Below are positions 6,158 through 12,598 of a stretch of 13,496 nucleotides of DNA, one piece after another. Below the pieces are notes generated by a model. It saw only the letters and a list, made by a program, of their open reading frames with translations. It was not told where the DNA came from and did not search any database. The DNA comes from Candidatus Bathyarchaeota archaeon RBG_13_60_20 (lineage in GTDB: Archaea > Thermoproteota > Bathyarchaeia > TCS64). The stretch is from the NCBI GenBank assembly GCA_001775965.1, contig MEZG01000056.1, positions 1 through 13,496 of the forward strand. Reading direction: 5' to 3'. Both the position numbers and the translations under genes were made by a program. The first letter of the stretch is position 1; each line of letters opens with the position of its first letter.

Positions 6158-6844
6158 TCAGCCTGCGTGGTGGAGCCTGAGCCAGCCTGGCAGCGAGGAC
6201 ATGAGCCTCGTCACGATCCTCTCTGCTGCCTCTATCCAGACAGCCTTGTTGCCGTACGCCTCTCCCCCCGCGGCCCCTACCAGGTCCGAGACGCCCCTGA
6301 GTATCAGGAGCCGGGTGTTGTTCCTGTTGCACACCCAAGCGATGGCGCCCGACTCCCAGTCCCCGACGCGGGCCCCGTACTTCTCCCTGAGGCGAGGGAT
6401 GTCCTCGGGCAGGAGGTCCCTGTCGCCGCTCACGATGGCGGCTCGGACCACGGGTATGGGCGGCTCCGATACCCAGCTGAGGTCGATCTCTGTGGTGAAC
6501 TTGGCTATGACCTGGTCCGTGTCGCCGATCTGGTTGATGATGTCGTAGACGATGGCCCTGTCCACCATGATGACCGCGTCGCGCTCGACGTCCCCCATGA
6601 AGCCGCCGCAGGTCCCCAGGTTCACCAGGAGCTCTGGGCGCCAGGTGCTGATAGCGTACTGGGCCGAGGCAGCGGCGGGTATCTTGGGCCACCCGCCGTG
6701 AAAGAACACCACGAGCTCGCCGGCCACGTCGGCGGTGAACCAGAGGCCGTAAGGGGACTCGTGGTACTCAGCCTCGGGGAAAAGCCGTGGGATGACCCCC
6801 CACTCGCCGTCAGCCGAAATGACTACGACAACCTTCGGGTTCAT
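6158..6844 (-). CDS. MTA/SAH nucleosidase-like phosphorylase-family protein
   Basis: A 228-residue protein of the purine nucleoside phosphorylase/uridine phosphorylase superfamily (PNP_UDP_1), closest in pattern to 5'-methylthioadenosine/S-adenosylhomocysteine nucleosidase. This family cleaves the glycosidic bond of adenosine thioethers or other nucleosides. Visible landmarks are an N-terminal strand VVVVISADGEW with Glu14 in the place of the general acid/base, NLGTCGGF (75-82), SGDRDLL (139-145), the ribose-binding motif DWESGAIA (162-169, usually EMEGAA) and the catalytic Asp187 in LRGVSDLV. Trp163 in place of Met and Ser165 in place of Gly in the ribose motif suggest an altered substrate preference. 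ATG 6844 has no Shine-Dalgarno but has a TATA-like ATTTACA about 31-37 bases upstream. It lies 49 bases after the amidohydrolase. Role: methionine salvage, SAH disposal or nucleoside catabolism. The precise substrate is open. Confidence 0.86.
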   Translation of the reverse strand: MNPKVVVVISADGEWGVIPRLFPEAEYHESPYGLWFTADVAGELVVFFHGGWPKIPAAASAQYAISTWRPELLVNLGTCGGFMGDVERDAVIMVDRAIVYDIINQIGDTDQVIAKFTTEIDLSWVSEPPIPVVRAAIVSGDRDLLPEDIPRLREKYGARVGDWESGAIAWVCNRNNTRLLILRGVSDLVGAAGGEAYGNKAVWIEAAERIVTRLMSSLPGWLRLHHAG

Positions 6845-6874
6845 GGCGTAGACGGGTGAAGGTGTGACTGGGAG

Positions 6875-6881
6875 TGTAAAT
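6875..6881 (-). promoter_or_regulatory. TATA-like element for the nucleosidase gene
   Basis: ATTTACA on the minus strand, in the 49-base gap after the amidohydrolase stop, would start transcription near 6852, about 8 bases before the ATG. This would make the nucleosidase independently transcribed, although read-through from the amidohydrolase is equally possible. Confidence 0.35.
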
Positions 6882-6893
6882 GGGTTTGGAGCC

Positions 6894-8489
6894 TCACTTC
6901 TCGTAGACTATCTTGCCGTCTATGATGGTCATGTCCACGGGGATGTCCTTGATGCGCTCAGGCGGCACCGTTAGGATGTCCTCGCCCAGCACCACCATGT
7001 CCGCCAGCTTACCCTCCTCCAGGCTGCCCAGCCGGTCCTCGTCCAGCTGCTGGTACGCCGAGTGCACCGTGTACAGCTTCAGGGCCTCCGTCACCGTCAC
7101 CCTCTGGCTCACGCCGAGGGGCTTACCCGCCTTGGTCCGGCGGTTCACCAGCGCGTGAATAGCCATAAGCGGCGGGTAGGGCGCGCACGGGTGGTCGCTG
7201 TGGGCGGCTATCTTCACCCCGGCGTCCAGGAAGCTGCGGGCCGCGAACATGCGCTCCAGCCGCTTCTCCCCGAAGGCGGGGATGAGCTTGTCGCCGTGGT
7301 AGTAGGCGTAGGGCCCGAAGATGGTGGGCAGTATGCCCAGCTCCTTGATGCGTCTGACCAGCTCCGGTGTGATTACGGTGCAGTGGATGTCCCTGTTCCT
7401 GGGGTCCTTCCGTGGATACTTCCGCTGGGCCTCCTCCATGATGTCCAGGTACATGGCTATGGCGGCGTCGCCGTTGGCGTGGGACGATATCCTGTAGCCC
7501 TCCGCGTAGGCGTCCATGATGGTCTTGGTGGCGATCTCCCTGGTGGTGGCCATAACGCCGTAGAACCCAGGCTTGTTCAGGTACTCCTCGGTAACCGCTG
7601 CCGTCCTCGCCGATATGGCCCCGTCAAAAAAGAACTTGAGGCCCCTTATGGCTAGCCAGTCGTCGCCCAGGCCCTGGTATATCCCCAATTTATTGAGTTC
7701 TGGAAACAGGTCGATGGCTACATCCATTCGGACCCTGATGGGGAGACCGCCGCCGTTCTTCACGTCGAGGGCGGCCCTCATCTGGCTGCGCTCCACGGTG
7801 TCGTAAACGCACGTGAGGCCGACGGAGGCGCACTCCTGGAGTATCTCCCGGGCCCCGTCACGCGCCATCTCCCGTGTGGGCTGGGACGCGGCCTCGGGCA
7901 GCACCATGTCGATGGCCTTCTCGTGGAGGCCGCCCGTAAGCTCGCCCTTCGCGTCACGGTCGAACTTGCCGCCCACTGGGTCAGGCGTGTCTCTGGTTAT
8001 GCCAGCCTGCTTGAAGGCGTAGCTGTTGGCGATACTGAAGTGGCCTCCCACAGTGGAGAGTATCACCGGGTGCTTCGAGCTGGCCCCGTCCAGCTCCCAC
8101 CTGGTGGGATGCCTCTTCTCGGCCAGCTTGGAGTCGTCCTCCTGGTAGCCATGGACCCAGGCCCCCTTGGGCGTCCTCTCCGCCCTCTCCCTGAGCCTGC
8201 CCACAAGGTCCGCAATGCTGTGAACACCGGCCTCCTCGCTGAGGTCCACGTAGAGCTTCCTGCCCGCCCCCACGGACATCATGTGGCAGTGGCTGTCGAT
8301 GAGGCCCGGCACAACTGTGCGGCCCTTCAGGTCGATGACCCTGGTCTCGTCGCCCACGAGGGGCTTAACATCCTTGGTATTCCCAACCTTGACGAGCCTG
8401 CCGTGCTTCACTGCGACGGCCTCGGCTATGGACTCCTCGGGGTCCAGGGTGACTATCTTACCGTTGATGAGCGCCAGATCAGCCTTCAA
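6894..8489 (-). CDS. Amidohydrolase family 3 metal-dependent hydrolase (YtcJ-like)
   Basis: A 531-residue cytosolic enzyme of the amidohydrolase superfamily (Amidohydro_3, YtcJ-like). These enzymes hydrolyse C-N bonds of amides, ureas or cyclic compounds using one or two metal ions. The N-terminal beta-sandwich runs to about residue 60. The metal motif DSHCHM gives His67 and His69. Later ligands appear as Lys285 in GLKFFFDGA, His337 in SSHANGD, His369 in DIHC and Asp432 in AAHSDHP. The C-terminal sandwich closes with GSLEEGKLADMVVL (488-501), typical of the family. The start is TTG 8489, supported by GAGGT 7 bases upstream; the nearby ATG (8494) is out of frame and stops after two codons. Family members have very diverse substrates and none can be assigned here. 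The nucleosidase follows in the same direction, so nucleobase or nucleoside breakdown is a weak contextual hint. Confidence 0.92.
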   Translation of the reverse strand: MKADLALINGKIVTLDPEESIAEAVAVKHGRLVKVGNTKDVKPLVGDETRVIDLKGRTVVPGLIDSHCHMMSVGAGRKLYVDLSEEAGVHSIADLVGRLRERAERTPKGAWVHGYQEDDSKLAEKRHPTRWELDGASSKHPVILSTVGGHFSIANSYAFKQAGITRDTPDPVGGKFDRDAKGELTGGLHEKAIDMVLPEAASQPTREMARDGAREILQECASVGLTCVYDTVERSQMRAALDVKNGGGLPIRVRMDVAIDLFPELNKLGIYQGLGDDWLAIRGLKFFFDGAISARTAAVTEEYLNKPGFYGVMATTREIATKTIMDAYAEGYRISSHANGDAAIAMYLDIMEEAQRKYPRKDPRNRDIHCTVITPELVRRIKELGILPTIFGPYAYYHGDKLIPAFGEKRLERMFAARSFLDAGVKIAAHSDHPCAPYPPLMAIHALVNRRTKAGKPLGVSQRVTVTEALKLYTVHSAYQQLDEDRLGSLEEGKLADMVVLGEDILTVPPERIKDIPVDMTIIDGKIVYEK

Positions 8490-8540
8490 ACCATAAACCT
8501 CGTTAGATTACCATTACCCGAGAGTACAAAACATTATTTA
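8490..8540 (-). promoter_or_regulatory. Amidohydrolase promoter and leader with decoy ATG
   Basis: On the minus strand a TATA-like TAAATAAT (8540-8533) would start transcription near 8510. GAGGT (8501-8497) is 7 bases from the TTG start at 8489. Between them an ATG GTT TGA mini-ORF (8494-8486) overlaps the TTG codon. This promoter is divergent from that of vapB, with about 55 bases between the two TATA boxes. Confidence 0.5.
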
Positions 8541-8580
8541 CCTTAACAGTTGCCTTGACTACCATAATCAAATCTGTGTA

Positions 8581-8594
8581 ATTACTTAAGTAAT
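8581..8594. promoter_or_regulatory. Perfect 14-bp palindrome beside the vapB TATA box
   Basis: ATTACTTAAGTAAT is its own reverse complement and lies 2 bases upstream of the vapB TATA-like box, over the expected TFB-binding position. VapB-type antitoxins typically repress their own operon by binding palindromes at the promoter, so this is the best operator candidate. A second, 8-bp palindrome, ACATATGT (8612-8619), lies between the TATA box and the predicted start site. Confidence 0.5.
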
Positions 8595-8595
8595 G

Positions 8596-8604
8596 TTTAT
8601 TATA
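8596..8604 (+). promoter_or_regulatory. TATA box of the vapBC operon
   Basis: TTTATTATA is a good archaeal TATA match. Transcription would begin near 8627, a few bases before the TTG at 8634, giving a nearly leaderless message. This supports the TTG over the in-frame GTG at 8643. Confidence 0.6.
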
Positions 8605-8633
8605 ATGACCAACATATGTACCATTGATATTAT

Positions 8634-8858
8634 TTGGCTACCGTGACGATCAAGGTGGAGCCTGAACTCAAGAAGCGAATGAGTGAGGTTGACGAGAACT
8701 GGTCCGCCTACCTACGGGAGGCAATAAGGCAACGCCTCGAGATGGAGGAGCGGAGGAACGCAGCTAGGAGACTATTAAATGACAAGAAGACTAAGAAAAG
8801 ACGTGTCCCGCCTGGCTTCATCGTGGCGACAATACGTGAGGCTAGGGACTCACGTTGA
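8634..8858 (+). CDS. vapB: VapB-type antitoxin, ribbon-helix-helix
   Basis: A 74-residue basic protein. Its first 40 residues follow the ribbon-helix-helix pattern: a strand VTIKVEPEL, helix LKKRMSEVD, a turn at ENWS, then helix AYLREAIRQRLEMEER. The remaining tail (NDKKTKKRRVPPGF) is basic and probably disordered until it wraps round the toxin. Its expected roles are to neutralise the VapC ribonuclease and repress the shared promoter as a dimer. I use TTG 8634 because the TATA box is about 30 bases upstream; GTG 8643 would remove three residues. It overlaps the toxin gene by four bases (TTGA). Codon use is more AT-rich than the flanking enzymes, consistent with a mobile toxin-antitoxin cassette. 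Confidence 0.86.
   Translation: MATVTIKVEPELKKRMSEVDENWSAYLREAIRQRLEMEERRNAARRLLNDKKTKKRRVPPGFIVATIREARDSR
8834..8855 (+). promoter_or_regulatory. Hairpin covering the vapB/vapC junction
   Basis: ACGTGAG (8834-8840) and CTCACGT (8849-8855) form a perfect 7-bp stem around the 8-base loop GCTAGGGA. The last stem base is the first T of the vapC TTG start codon. The structure would tuck the toxin start against the stem until ribosomes translating vapB open it, which would couple toxin to antitoxin synthesis. This is inferred; a stem of this size needs experimental support. Confidence 0.4.
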
Positions 8859-9292
8859 AAAGGTACGTCGTTGATGCCTCGGTGGCTGGTAGGTTTGTTT
8901 TAGATGAGGAATTCGATGATGAGGCTAAAAGCATCCTTGAAGGCTTCGTTAAGGGCGAGTACAATCTCCTGGCGCCTACACTCATCAACTATGAGGTCGG
9001 TAACTCTCTGAGGACCGCTGCAGCTAGGAAAGAAATCAGTGTAGAGGAATCTGAAGTATCGTATGAAGCGTTTCTTGGGTTTAAAATAGATGTTGATAAC
9101 ATGGAAATTGATGATTACCTAGGAGCACTGGCTCTCAGCAGCCGAAGAAACATAAGCGTCTACGACGCGGCTTACATCTGGCTGAGTAAGAAGCTGGCCG
9201 CCCCCCTCGTCACCGCCGACGCTAAACAAATGGAAGCGGCTACTGATGAGACCAAAGTATTGCATCTAGGGGATTGGGCTCGACCAGCTTAA
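8855..9292 (+). CDS. vapC: VapC-type PIN-domain ribonuclease toxin
   Basis: A 145-residue PIN-domain protein, the usual length for VapC toxins, which are Mg2+-dependent RNases that cut tRNA or rRNA. The four acidic active-site residues are in place: Asp7 (YVVDASV), Glu47 (NYEVGNSL), Asp104 (SVYDAAYIWLS) and Asp122 (LVTADAK), so the enzyme looks intact. The TTG start overlaps the vapB TGA in TTGA, and there is no strong separate ribosome binding site, which favours translational coupling. Base composition through about 8870-9130 is clearly AT-richer than neighbouring genes, suggesting horizontal acquisition. The RNA target cannot be predicted. Confidence 0.92.
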   Translation: MKRYVVDASVAGRFVLDEEFDDEAKSILEGFVKGEYNLLAPTLINYEVGNSLRTAAARKEISVEESEVSYEAFLGFKIDVDNMEIDDYLGALALSSRRNISVYDAAYIWLSKKLAAPLVTADAKQMEAATDETKVLHLGDWARPA

Positions 9293-9321
9293 GTCCAATG
9301 GGTCTGGACGTAGCCTAAACA

Positions 9322-9327
9322 TTATAT
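9322..9327 (+). promoter_or_regulatory. TATA box of the aminotransferase gene (leaderless)
   Basis: TTATAT is centred about 26-27 bases before the ATG at 9351, and no Shine-Dalgarno precedes the ATG, so transcription likely begins at or next to the start codon. Just upstream, GTCCA (9293-9297) and TGGAC (9305-9309) form a small inverted repeat with a 7-base spacer immediately after the vapC stop. It could be a vapBC transcript-end stem or an operator. Confidence 0.6.
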
Positions 9328-9350
9328 GCTCTGCGAGCCGAGACACAGCC

Positions 9351-10679
9351 ATGAGCAAAGTAGATTACGCTGAGATGGAGAAGAAGTACGTCTACGGGAC
9401 CTGGACCTACCAGAACAAGTGGAACCCCAGGGTCATCGTCAGCGGCGACGGGTGCTACGTCACCGACGCAGACGGCAACAGGATACTGGACTTCAGCTCC
9501 CAACTAATGTGCAGCAACATAGGCCACGGCAACAGGGCCGTCATCGACGCCATGACGGAGCAGGCCAAGAAGCTGTGCTTCGCGTCTCCCAGCTTCGCCA
9601 CCCCGCCGGCGGCGCTGCTGGGCAAGAAGCTGGCCGAGATAGCGCCAGGCGACCTCTGCAAGAGCTATCTGACCATCGGCGGCGCCGAGGCCAACGAGGC
9701 CGCCATCAAGATAGCCCGCATGTACACCCGGAAGCCCAAGCTCGTGTCCAGGTACAGGTCCTACCACGGGGCCTCCTCGGGCGCCATAGCCCTCACCGGG
9801 GACCCCAGGACACAGAACGCCGTGGGGATGCCCGGCGTGGTCCGCGCCCCGGACTGCTACTGCTACAGGTGCCCCTTCGGCAAGACGTACCCGGGATGCG
9901 GCATCACCTGCGTGGAGTACATCGACGAGATCATAAAGCTGGAGGGCCCCCACACGGTGGCTGGTGTAGTCGTGGAGCCCATAGTGGGCTCCAACGGCAT
10001 CCTGGTGCCGCCCGACGAGTACATGCCCAGGCTCAGGGAGATATGCGACGAGAACGAGGCGCTCCTCATCGACGACGAGGTGATGACGGGCTTCGGCCGC
10101 ACCGGCAAGATGTTCTGCGTCGAGCACTGGGGCGTCTCCCCCGACATAATGTCTATGGCCAAGGGCATCTCCGGCGCGTACCTGCCCGTGGGCGCCACCA
10201 TGACAAGCAGGAAGATAGCCGAGTACTTCGACCAGCCCGAGAACAATTTCAGCCACGGCCAGACCTACGCCAACCACCCCATGTGCTGCGCCGTCAGCCT
10301 CGCCACCATCGAGGAGTACCAGAAGAAGAGGATCGTGGAGAACGCGGCCAGGATGGGCAAGGTCATGGAGAAGAGGCTCGGCGAGCTGGCCGAGGAGCAC
10401 AGGTCGGTGGGCGAGGTCAGGGGCAAAGGCCTCTTCTGGGGCGTAGAGCTGGTCAGGGACAGAGAGACCAAGGAGCCCTTCGTCGCCAGGCACGTGAAGG
10501 CGGACCCCAACATCATCCAGAGGGTCAGCGCCGAGGCCATGAAGAGGGGCGTCTACATAAGCAACTTCATAAACACCCTCATCATCGCGCCGCCCCTCAT
10601 AGCCACGGAGAAGGAGATCGACGAGGGCGCCAGGGCCCTGGGCGAGGCCCTGGTGGCAGCCGACAAGGAGACCCGCTAG
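9351..10679 (+). CDS. Class III PLP aminotransferase (omega-amino acid:pyruvate type)
   Basis: A 442-residue cytosolic fold-type I aminotransferase of class III, which moves amino groups from omega-amino acids or amines (beta-alanine, taurine, GABA, 3-aminoisobutyrate) to pyruvate or 2-oxoglutarate. Landmarks: substrate/cofactor region LDFSSQLMCSNIGHG (46-60), phosphate-binding IGGAEANEAAIKIAR (109-123), cofactor-stacking His139 in YHGAS, the signature LLIDDEVMTGFGRTG (238-252) with Asp242 contacting the PLP ring nitrogen, and the Schiff-base lysine Lys271 in SMAKGISG. A cysteine-rich insert CYCYRCPFGKTYPGCGITC (169-187) is a feature I recall from taurine/beta-alanine-type members. ATG 9351 is supported by a TATA box at leaderless distance. 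It converges on the mmsA operon. MmsA accepts malonate or methylmalonate semialdehyde, so beta-alanine or 3-aminoisobutyrate is the favoured donor by context; the sequence alone does not fix it. Confidence 0.93.
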   Translation: MSKVDYAEMEKKYVYGTWTYQNKWNPRVIVSGDGCYVTDADGNRILDFSSQLMCSNIGHGNRAVIDAMTEQAKKLCFASPSFATPPAALLGKKLAEIAPGDLCKSYLTIGGAEANEAAIKIARMYTRKPKLVSRYRSYHGASSGAIALTGDPRTQNAVGMPGVVRAPDCYCYRCPFGKTYPGCGITCVEYIDEIIKLEGPHTVAGVVVEPIVGSNGILVPPDEYMPRLREICDENEALLIDDEVMTGFGRTGKMFCVEHWGVSPDIMSMAKGISGAYLPVGATMTSRKIAEYFDQPENNFSHGQTYANHPMCCAVSLATIEEYQKKRIVENAARMGKVMEKRLGELAEEHRSVGEVRGKGLFWGVELVRDRETKEPFVARHVKADPNIIQRVSAEAMKRGVYISNFINTLIIAPPLIATEKEIDEGARALGEALVAADKETR

Positions 10680-11098
10680 GCCAGGGCCCCCAGGGCGGCC
10701 TTCCTCTTCTCCTTCCTCTTGGCGAGCCTCAGGAACGTCTGGGGCAGGCCGGGTATCAGCTGGTTGGAGTCCTCGGCGGCGTCCCTGCAGAACCTTATAA
10801 CCGTGTCCTCGTTCAGTAGAGCCGTCTTCACCGCCGAGCTCAGCGATCCCTTGGGCTCCCTGACGGTGTACTCGTCCTCGTCCATGGGCTTGGACAGGTA
10901 CCCCACCTCGAAGGCGTCCGTCACCCCCTCCCGGTAGACCTTCAGGATCATGTCCCTGTGCTGGACGCCCTCGTCTGCCAGTTTGCTGAGCGTGTCGGCG
11001 GCCTCAGGGTGGATCTGAGCCAGGGAGCGGAGTATCTCGGCCACCCTGTCCTCCAGCTCCCCATGGAGGGCTATGAGCTGGCTGGTGGTCCTAAGCAC
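10676..11098 (-). CDS. Small helical protein, possible degenerate ferritin/rubrerythrin-like
   Basis: A 140-residue, mostly helical protein with no signal peptide. I see four likely helices: about 5-27, 33-58, 85-112 and 118-136. The second (LADEGVQHRDMI) resembles the ExxH helix of rubrerythrin/ferritin-like four-helix bundles. However, the ligand Glu position (44) is Gly, and the fourth helix (LRLAKRKEKRKAAL) lacks an ExxH, so a normal di-iron centre is unlikely. Glu14, Glu16, His47, Glu97 and Cys104 remain. The start is GTG 11098, directly abutting the TAG of mmsA (TAGGTG, no gap), so it is almost certainly translated by coupling to the dehydrogenase. It ends in a CTAG shared with the aminotransferase stop. 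Context suggests an accessory or protective partner of the pathway; the function is not known and the family assignment is tentative. Confidence 0.75.
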   Translation of the reverse strand: MLRTTSQLIALHGELEDRVAEILRSLAQIHPEAADTLSKLADEGVQHRDMILKVYREGVTDAFEVGYLSKPMDEDEYTVREPKGSLSSAVKTALLNEDTVIRFCRDAAEDSNQLIPGLPQTFLRLAKRKEKRKAALGALA

Positions 11099-12589
11099 CT
11101 AGGGCCACCGCTGGATGACTACCTTCCGCTCCGTGAAGAAGTCGACGGCGTCCCTGCCCTGGCCGTGGAGGTCCCCGTAGAAGCTGTCCTTCATGCCGCT
11201 GAAGGGGAAGAAGGCCATGGGCGCCACGGTGCCTATGTTGACGCCCACGTTGCCGCACTCCACCTCGTACTGGAACCTGCGGGCTGCCTTGCCGCTGCCC
11301 GTGAATATGCTGGCCGCGTTGCCGTAGTTGCTGGCGTTCACCATCCCGATGGCGTCGCCCAGGTCCCCGGCGTGGAGGACGCTCATGACGGGGCCGAATA
11401 TCTCCTCCTTGGCGATGGTCATGTTGGGCTGGACGCCTTGGAAGATGCTGGGGCCCAGGAAGCAGTCCCGCGGGTATCCGCCGCAGTCGTACTTCCTGCC
11501 ATCCAGCATCAGGCTGGCCCCCTCATCGACCCCCTTCTCGATGTAGTCCATGACCCTCTGCTTCCTGGGGACCGCCTGCAGGGGCCCCATCTGGACCCCC
11601 TCCTCCAGGCCGTAGCCGATCCTTATGCCCTGGGTCGCCCTCTGGACCTTGCCCAGGAAGCCGTCTATGAACTTCTCGTCGTCGCCCACCATCACCAGGT
11701 TGGCCCCCGCAAGGCACCTCTGCCCGGCGTTCCCGAAGAAGCTGGACAGGAGCCCGGGGACCGTGGACTCCACGTCCGCGTCCGGCATGATCACCAGGAA
11801 GTTCTTGGCGCTACACTGGGCCTGGACACGCTTGCCGTGGGAAGCGGCCTCCCTGTAGATGACGTCGCGCCCGATCTTGCTGGACCCCACGAAGCTGACG
11901 CCCTTGACGCCGGGGTGCTCCAGGATAGCCTGCACCGGCTCTACGTCTCCGTGCACCATGTTGATGACACCCGGCGGAAACCCGGCCTCATCCACCAGCT
12001 CCATGAGCTTCACCATGCTGAGCGGCGTCCAGGGGCTGGGCTTTATGATGTAAGTGTTGCCCGTGGCCACCGCGATGGGCATGAACCAGAGGGGCACCAT
12101 GAAGGGGAAGTTGAAGGGCGCTATGCAGGCGAAGACCCCCAGGGGCTGCTTGATGGCCGCCTCATCTATGCCCGTGCTTATGTCCTCCAGGTTGTACCCC
12201 ATCATGAGGCTGGGGATGCCTGTGGCCACCTCCACGTTCTCGATGCCGCGCCGCACCTCGCCCCTGCTCTCGTCTATGGTCTTGCCGTGCTCCATTGTGC
12301 AGACGCGGCTCACCTCCTCGAAGTGCTGCTCCAGGAGATCCTTGAGCCTGAAGAAGTAGCGGGCCCGGGTGAGGGGCGTGGTCCTCCTCCACGCGGGGAA
12401 CGCCTCCTGGGCCGCGTCCACCGCTGCCTCCACGTCCTCCGTGCACCCCATGGGCACCCTGGCCAGCGGCCTCATGGTGGCGGGGTTCACGGCCTCCCTG
12501 TACTCCTCGGAGCCGGACTCCACCCACTCACCGTCTATGTAGTTCCTAACATCCAGCACGCCCTTGATGGGCTCATCCAGTACGACCAT
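11099..12589 (-). CDS. mmsA: Methylmalonate-semialdehyde dehydrogenase (CoA-acylating)
   Basis: A 496-residue aldehyde dehydrogenase of the MmsA type. With NAD+ and CoA it converts methylmalonate semialdehyde to propionyl-CoA, or malonate semialdehyde to acetyl-CoA, with loss of CO2. Visible: NYIDGEW near the N-terminus, HGKTIDESRGEVRRG (about 101-115), Asn160 in APFNFPFMVPLW, Lys183 in IIKPSPW, the nucleotide-binding FVGSS (233-237) and catalytic Cys292 in NAGQRCLAG. The general-base region reads QCSAKN rather than ELGGK. Loss of the Glu is a mark of CoA-dependent MmsA enzymes, where CoA rather than water releases the acyl group. The first ATG (12589) is preferred to the upstream TTG 12598 and GTG 12595 because GAGG (12602-12599) lies 9 bases ahead. 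It lies downstream of the LLM oxidoreductase and is translationally linked to the next small gene. Confidence 0.92.
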   Translation of the reverse strand: MVVLDEPIKGVLDVRNYIDGEWVESGSEEYREAVNPATMRPLARVPMGCTEDVEAAVDAAQEAFPAWRRTTPLTRARYFFRLKDLLEQHFEEVSRVCTMEHGKTIDESRGEVRRGIENVEVATGIPSLMMGYNLEDISTGIDEAAIKQPLGVFACIAPFNFPFMVPLWFMPIAVATGNTYIIKPSPWTPLSMVKLMELVDEAGFPPGVINMVHGDVEPVQAILEHPGVKGVSFVGSSKIGRDVIYREAASHGKRVQAQCSAKNFLVIMPDADVESTVPGLLSSFFGNAGQRCLAGANLVMVGDDEKFIDGFLGKVQRATQGIRIGYGLEEGVQMGPLQAVPRKQRVMDYIEKGVDEGASLMLDGRKYDCGGYPRDCFLGPSIFQGVQPNMTIAKEEIFGPVMSVLHAGDLGDAIGMVNASNYGNAASIFTGSGKAARRFQYEVECGNVGVNIGTVAPMAFFPFSGMKDSFYGDLHGQGRDAVDFFTERKVVIQRWP

Positions 12590-12598
12590 GCACACCAA

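Noticed and set aside
8834..8855. The vapB/vapC hairpin as a transcription terminator
   Set aside because: No T-tract follows, and it lies inside the overlap of two co-functional genes, so a translational role is more reasonable.
9504..10493. Long minus-strand frame inside the aminotransferase
   Set aside because: It is antisense to a gene with intact PLP motifs. Its composition (G, H, V, A, L) is a GC-bias shadow.
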